A DNA stretch of 64,000 bases from Asterias rubens (Eukaryota; Echinodermata; Asteroidea; Forcipulatida; Asteriidae): the NCBI RefSeq assembly GCF_902459465.1, contig NC_047062.1:23999919-24063918 (forward strand), given 5' to 3'. Below are positions 57,525 through 64,000 of the stretch, in pieces. The notes beneath the pieces were generated by a model. The model worked only from the letters and a program-made list of their open reading frames with translations. It was not told the DNA's origin and did not search any database. A program made the position numbers and the translations under genes. Each line of letters begins with the position of its first letter. The first letter of the stretch is position 1.

Positions 57525-60500
57525 CGCGTAAGGTATGGGTAGATTCAAAGCCAAGAGTTCTATCTTAATTGGGCAATATTATTAATTTTTATTTCATAAA
57601 TCTATTCCTCATACCCCTGGCTAAATCAGATTAGCGCCCCAGTGTTTGAAGTCTGCTAATTAGCTTAGCCCAATTAATTTAGTCAATGAAGAATATACGA
57701 ATTTTTGTACTGTATGCGCTGTATGCGTAAGGTATGGGCAATTACAAAGCCAAGAGTTCCATCTTAATTGGAAAAATTTATTAATTTTTAGTTCATAAAT
57801 CTATTCCTCATACCCCTGGCTATATCAGATTAGCGCCCCAACTTGTTAAGTCTGCTAATTAGCTCAGCCCAATTAATTTAATAAGGGAAGAACTTGCTAG
57901 TTTTTGTACTTTATACGCTGTTTATATGCTATGCAAAGAACAAGCGTATAGGTACGGGCATATACAAAGCCAAGAGTTCCATCTTAATTAGCAAAAATTA
58001 TTAATTTTTATTTCATAAATCTATTCCTCATACGTCTGGCTATATAAGCCCGGCGCCCCAATGTGTTAAGTCTTCTAATTAGTTCAGCCCAATTAATTTA
58101 ATAAGGGAAGAATTTACGAGTTTTTCTACTTTTTACGCTGTACATTATGCTGTACACAAAGAACAAGCGTAAGATATGGGCAATTACAAAGCCAAGAGTT
58201 CCATCTTAATTGGAAAATATTATTAAATTTTATTTCATAAATCTGTTTCTCATATCCCTGGCTATAATAAGCCCGGCGCCCCAATGTGTTAAGTCTTCTA
58301 ATTAGTTCAGCCCAATTAATTTAATAAGGGAATAATTTACGAGTTTTTCTACTTTATACGCTGTACATTATGCTATACACAAAGAACAAGCGTAAGGTAT
58401 GGGCAATTACAAAGCCAAGAGTTCCATCTTAATTAGAAAATATTATTAATTTTTATTTCATAAATCTATTCCTCATACCTCTGGCTATATAAGCCCGGCG
58501 CCCCAATGTGTTAAGTCTTCTAATTAGTTCAGCCCAATTAATTTAATAAGGGAAGAATTTACGAGTTTTTCTACTTTTTACGCTGTACATTATGCTATAC
58601 ACAAAGAACAAGCGTAAGATACGGGCAATTACAAAGCCAAGAGTTCCATATTAATTGGAAAATATTATTAATTTTTATTTCATAAATCTATTCCTCATAC
58701 CTCTGGCTATATAAGCCCGGCGCCCCAATGTGTTAAGTCTGCTAATTAGCTCAGCCCAATTAATTTAATAAGGGAAGAACTTGCTAGTTTTTGTACTTTA
58801 TACGCTGTTTATATGCTATGCAAAGAACAAGCGTCTAGGTACGGGCATATACAAAGCCAAGAGTTCCATCTTAATTGGAAAATATTATTAATTTTTATTT
58901 CATAAATCTATTCCTCATACCTCTGGCTATATAAGCCCGGCGCCCCAATGTGTTAAGTCTTCTAATTAGTTCAGCCCAATTAATTTAATAAGGGAAGAAC
59001 TTGCTAGTTTTTGTACTTTATACGCTGTTTATATGCTATGCAAAGAACAAGCGTCTAGGTACGGGCATATACAAAGCCAAGAGTTCCATCTTAATTGGAA
59101 AATATTATTAATTTTTATTTCATAAATCTATTCCTCATACCTCTGGCTATATAAGCCCGGCGCCCCAATGTGTTAAGTCTGCTAATTAGCTCAGCCCAAC
59201 TAAATTAATCAGGGAAGATTTTACGAATTTGTGTACTTTTACGCTATACTTATATAACAAGCGCGTAAGGTATGGGAAATTACAAAGCCAAGAGTTCCAC
59301 CTTAATTGGAAAATATTATTAATTTTTATTTCATCAAATATGTTTCCCATACCCCTGGCTATATATGCCCAGCGCCCCAATGTGTTAAGTCTGCTAATTA
59401 GTTCAGCCCAATTAATTTAATAAGGGAAGAATTTACGAGTTTTTCTACTTTTTACGCTGTTTATATGATATGCAAAGAACAAGTGTATAGGTACGGGCAA
59501 TTACAAAGCCAAGAGTTCCATATTAATTGGACAATATTATAAATTTTTATTTCATAAATCTGTTCCTCATACCCCTGGCTATATAAGCCCGGCGCCCCAA
59601 TGTGTTAAGTCTTCTAATTAGTTCAGCCCAATTAATTTAATAAGGGAAGAATTTACGAGTTTTTCTACTTTTTACGCTGTACATTATGCTATACACAAAG
59701 AACAAGCGTAAGATACGGGCAATTACAAAGCCAAGAGTTCCATATTAATTGGAAAATATTATTAATTTTTATTTCATAAATCTGTTCCTCATACCCCTGG
59801 CTATATAAGCCCGGCGCCCCAATGTGTTAAGTCTTCTAATTAGTTCAGCCCAATTAATTTAATAAGGGAATAATTTACGAGTTTTTCTACTTTTTACGCT
59901 GTTTATATGATATGCAAAGAACAAGTGTATAGGTACGGGCAATTACAAAGCCAAGAGTTCCATATTAATTGGACAATATTATTAATTTTTATTTCATAAA
60001 TCTGTTCCTCATACCCCTGGCTATATAAGCCCGGCGCCCCAATGTGTTAAGTCTGCTAATTAGCTCAGCCCAATTAATTTAATAAGGGAAGAACTTGCTA
60101 GTTTTTGTACTCTATACGCTGTTTATATGCTATGCAAAGAACAAGCGTATAGGTACGGGCATATACAAAGCCAAGAGTTCCATCTTAATTAGCAAAAATT
60201 ATTAATTTTTATTTCATAAATCTATTCCTCATACCTCTGGCTATATAAGCCCGGCGCCCCAATGTGTTAAGTCTTCTAATTAGTTCAGCCCAATTAATTT
60301 AATAAGGGAAGAATTTACGAGTTTTTCTACTTTTTACGCTGTACATTATGCTATACACAAAGAACAAGCGTAAGATATGGGCAATTACAAAGCCAAGAGT
60401 TCCATCTTAATTGGAAAATATTATTAATTTTTATTTCATAAATCTGTTCCTCATACCCCTGGCTATATAAGCCCGGCGCCCCAATGTGTTAGGTCTTCTA

Positions 60501-63500
60501 ATTAGTTCAGCCCAATTAATTTAATAAGGGAAGAATTTACGAGTTTTTCTACTTTTTACGCTGTACATTTAATGCTATACACAAAGAACAAGCGTAAGAT
60601 ATGGGCAATTACAAAGCCAAGAGTTCCATCTTAATTGGAAAATATTATTAATTTTTATTTCATAAATCTGTTCCTCATACCCCTGGCTATATAAGCCCGG
60701 CGCCCCAATGTGTTAGGCCTTCTAATTAGTTCAGCCCAATTAATTTTATAAGGGAAGAATTTACGAGTTTTTCTACTTTTTACGCTGTACATTATGCTAT
60801 ACACAAAGAACAAGCGTAAGATATGGGCAATTACAAAGCCAAGAGTTCCATCTTAATTGGAAAATATTATTAATTTTTATTTCATAAATCTGTTCCTCAT
60901 ACCCCTGGCTATATAAGCCCGGCGCCCCAATGTGTTAAGTCTTCTAATTAGTTCAGCCCAATTAATTTAATAAGGGAAGAATTTACGAGTTTTTCTACTT
61001 TTTACGCTGTACATTATGCTATACACAAAGAACAAGCGTATAGGTACGGGCATATACAAAGCCAAGAGTTCCATCTTAATTAGCAAAAATTATTAATTTT
61101 TATTTCATAAATCTGTTCCTCATACCCCTGGCTATATAAGCCCGGCGCCCCAATGTGTTAAGTCTTCTAATTAGTTCAGCCCAATTAATTTAATAAGGGA
61201 AGAATTTACGAGTTTTTCTACTTTTTACGCTGTACATTATGCTATACACAAAGAACAAGCGTAAGATATGGGCAATTACAAAGCCAAGAGTTCCATCTTA
61301 ATTGGAAAATATTATTAATTTTTATTTCATAAATCTGTTTCTCAAACCCCTGGCTATATAAGCCCGGCGCCCCAATGTGTTAAGTCTGCTAATTAGCTCA
61401 GCCCAATTAATTTAATAAGGGAAGAACTTGCTAGTTTTTGTACTCTATACGCTGTTTATATGCTATGCAAAGAACAAGCGTATAGGTACGGGCATATACA
61501 AAGCCAAGAGTTCCATCTTAATTAGCAAAAAAATTTAATTTTTATTTCATAAATCTATTCTTCGTACCTCTGGCTATATAAGCCCGGCGCCCCAATGTGT
61601 TAAGTCTTCTAATTAGTTCAGCCCAATTAATTTAATAAGGGAAGAATTTACGAGTTTTTCTACTTTTTACGCTGTACATTATGCTATACACAAAGAACAA
61701 GCGTAAGATACGGGAAATTACAAAGCCAAGAGTTCCATCTTAATTGGAAAATATTATTAATTTTTATTTCATAAATCTGTTCCTCATACCCCTGGCTATA
61801 TAAGCCCGGCGCCCCAATGTGTTAAGTCTTCTAATTAGCTCAGCCCAATGAATTTAATAAGGGAAGAATGTACGAGTTTTTTTACTTTTTACGCTGTACA
61901 TTATGCTATACACAAAGAACAAGCGTAAGATACGGGCAATTACAAAGCCAAGAGTTCCATCTTAATTGGAAAATATTATTAATTTTTATTTCATAAATCT
62001 GTTCCTCATACCCCTGGCTATATAAGCCCGGCGCCCCAATGTGTTAAGTCTTCTAATTAGTTCAGCCCAATTAATTTAATAAGGGAAGAATTTACGAGTT
62101 TTTCTACTTTTTACGCTGTACATTATGCTATACACAAAGAACAAGCGTAAGATACGGGCAATTACAAAGCCAAGAGTTCCATCTTAATTGGAAAATATTA
62201 TTAATTTTTATTTCATAAATCTGTTCCTCATACCCCTGGCTATATAAGCCCGGCGCCCCAATGTGTTAAGTCTGCTAATTAGCTCAGCCCAATTAATTTA
62301 ATAAGGGAAGAACTTGCTAGTTTTTGTACTCTATACGCTGTTTATATGCTATGCAAAGAACAAGCGTATAGGTACGGGCATATACAAAGCCAAGAGTTCC
62401 ATCTTAATTAGCAAAAATTATTAATTTTTATTTCATAAATCTGTTCCTCATACCCCTGGCTATATAAGCCCGGCGCCCCAATGTGTTAAGTCTGCTAATT
62501 AGCTCAGCCCAATTAATTTAATAAGGGAAGAACTTGCTAGTTTTTGTACTCTATACGCTGTTTATATGCTATGCAAAGAACAAGCGTATAGGTACGGGCA
62601 TATACAAAGCCAAGAGTTCCATCTTAATTAGCAAAAATTATTAATTTTTATTTCATAAATCTATTCTTCGTACCTCTGGCTATATAAGCCCGGCGCCCCA
62701 ATGTGTTAAGTCTTCTAATTAGTTCAGCCCAATTAATTTAATAAGGGAAGAATTTACGAGTTTTTCTACTTTTTACGCTGTACATTATGCTATACACAAA
62801 GAACAAGCGTAAGATACGGGCAATTACAAAGCCAAGAGTTCCATCTTAATTGGAAAATATTATTAATTTTTATTTCATAAATCTGTTCCTCATACCCCTG
62901 GCTATATAAGCCCGGCGCCCCAATGTGTTAAGTCTGCTAATTAGCTCAGCCCAATTAATTTAATAAGGGAAGAACTTGCTAGTTTTTGTACTCTATACGC
63001 TGTTTATATGCTATGCAAAGAACAAGCGTATAGGTACGGGCATATACAAAGCCAAGAGTTCCATCTTAATTAGCAAAAATTATTAATTTTTATTTCATAA
63101 ATCTATTCCTCATACCTCTGGCTATATAAGCCCGGCGCCCCAATGTGTTAAGTCTTCTAATTAGTTCAGCCCAATTAATTTAATAAGGGAAGAATTTACG
63201 AGTTTTTCTACTTTTTACGCTGTACATTACGCTATACACAAAGAACAAGCGTAAGATACGGGCAATTACAAAGCCAAGAGTTCCATCTTAATTGGAAAAT
63301 ATTATTAATTTTTATTTCATAAATCTGTTCTTCATACCCCTGGCTATATAAGCCCGGCGCCCCAATGTGTTAAGTCTTCTAATTAGTTCAGCCCAATTAA
63401 TTTAATAAGGGAAGAATTTACGAGTTTTTCTACTTTTTACGCTGTACATTATGCTATACACAAAGAACAAGCGTAAGATACGGGAAATTACAAAGCCAAG

Positions 63501-64000
63501 AGTTCCATCTTAATTGGAAAATATTATTAATTTTTATTTCATAAATCTATTCTGTATACCTCTAGCTAAGTCAGATTAGCGCCCCAACTTGTTAAGTCTG
63601 CTAATTAGCTCAGCCCAATTAATTTAATCAAGGAAGAATTTATGAGTGTTGATACTGTATGCGCTGTATGCGTAAGGTAGGGGAAAATAAAAAGGCAAGA
63701 GTTCCATCTTAATTGGAAAATATTATTAGTTTTTATTTCATAAATCTGTTCCTTGTACCTTTGGCCATGTCAGATTAGCGCCCCATTGTGTAACGTTTTC
63801 TAATGAGCTCAGCCCAATTAATCCAATTAGGGAAGAAATTGCGAATTCCGTACTGTTTATACGCTAATATGCATAATACATCATGCGTAGGGTATAGGCA
63901 AAAACTAAACAAACGAATTCCATCTAACTTTGAAAATATTAATATTATTTATCTCATAAATGTGTTCCACATACCCATGGCTAAATCAATTTAGTACCTC
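57525..64000. repeat. ~221-bp satellite array, two monomer classes
   Basis: The phrase AAAGCCAAGAGTTCC recurs about 29 times with spacings of mostly 220 or 222 bp; the first and last complete spacings are 199 bp and one is 211. The 220-bp class has CTTGCTAGTTTTTGTACT, GCTGTTTATATGCTATGC and TCTGCTAATTAGCTCAG; the 222-bp class has TTACGAGTTTTTCTACTTTT, ACATTATGCTATACACAAAG and TCTTCTAATTAGTTCAG. Nearly every monomer has CTATATAAGCCCGGCGCCCC and ATTAATTTAATAAGGGA; edge monomers lack TATATAAGC and are more diverged. No gene is present; short frames at 59186-59420 and 63803-63994 are repeat noise. The array runs to the window end, where the last ~200 bp are strongly diverged. Confidence 0.97.

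Noticed and set aside
57345-57525. N-terminal extension of CHAC2 from upstream in-frame codons
   Set aside because: The extension translates the palindrome cluster and has no family similarity; the ATG at 57344 leads directly into the conserved YGSLIW region.
57525-64000. A CRISPR-like array or a tandem 5S, snRNA or histone gene array
   Set aside because: The whole unit is conserved without separate repeats and unique spacers, and no box-C, PSE-like or coding element was recognised.

Overview
The window is animal nuclear DNA, most likely from an echinoderm (a sea star is my best guess, and only a guess). The genes have many introns with GT/AG boundaries, the AT-rich intergenic DNA is packed with short foldback elements and tRNA-derived SINEs, and secreted C-type lectins occur in local copies. 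I found no prokaryotic operon, CRISPR array or viral genome. Exon boundaries were assigned by hand from splice signals, reading phase and remembered protein families; no database was searched.

Layout. 1-13.8 kb is almost gene-free repeat DNA: a GACCCGG-rich foldback element, TTAA-flanked MITEs (one nested in another), a ~471-bp tandem triplicate, an inverted array of GGCGGCC-containing units, a composite SINE-bearing repeat and a dead LINE tail. 13.8-35 kb is a lectin region: an intact C-type lectin with a PAN/apple-like tail (15.1 kb), a paralogue whose tail is broken (25.3 kb) and a chimeric fragment (34.1 kb). The fragment arose by duplication of the 14.67-20.1 kb block with loss of about 4 kb inside it. 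A 1.4-kb repeat flanks the first lectin in inverted orientation (9.6-11.06 and 21.64-23.06 kb). A four-exon short-chain dehydrogenase of the RDH/HSD17B6 group lies at 29.7-32.4 kb.

36-57 kb is the genic part: a four-exon gene of uncertain identity (36.6-43.8 kb, distant meteorin-like resemblance); NAA80, the actin N-terminal acetyltransferase (minus strand, 46.2-49.3 kb); ARMT1, a DUF89 damage-control phosphatase (plus strand, 49.8-53.2 kb); and CHAC2, a glutathione-degrading gamma-glutamylcyclotransferase (minus strand, 55.0-57.3 kb). NAA80 and ARMT1 are head to head across about 550 bp containing TATCGATA motifs. These are housekeeping genes and I see no shared pathway.

57.5-64 kb is a satellite array of about 29 monomers of mostly 220-222 bp in two interleaved classes. 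It starts about 180 bp upstream of the CHAC2 start codon, has shorter diverged monomers at both ends, and carries a TATATAAGC core in nearly every unit. The strongest unusual signals are this array, the chimeric lectin duplication, the nested-MITE pair with a readable empty site, and the intronless lectin that keeps or loses its PAN tail between copies.
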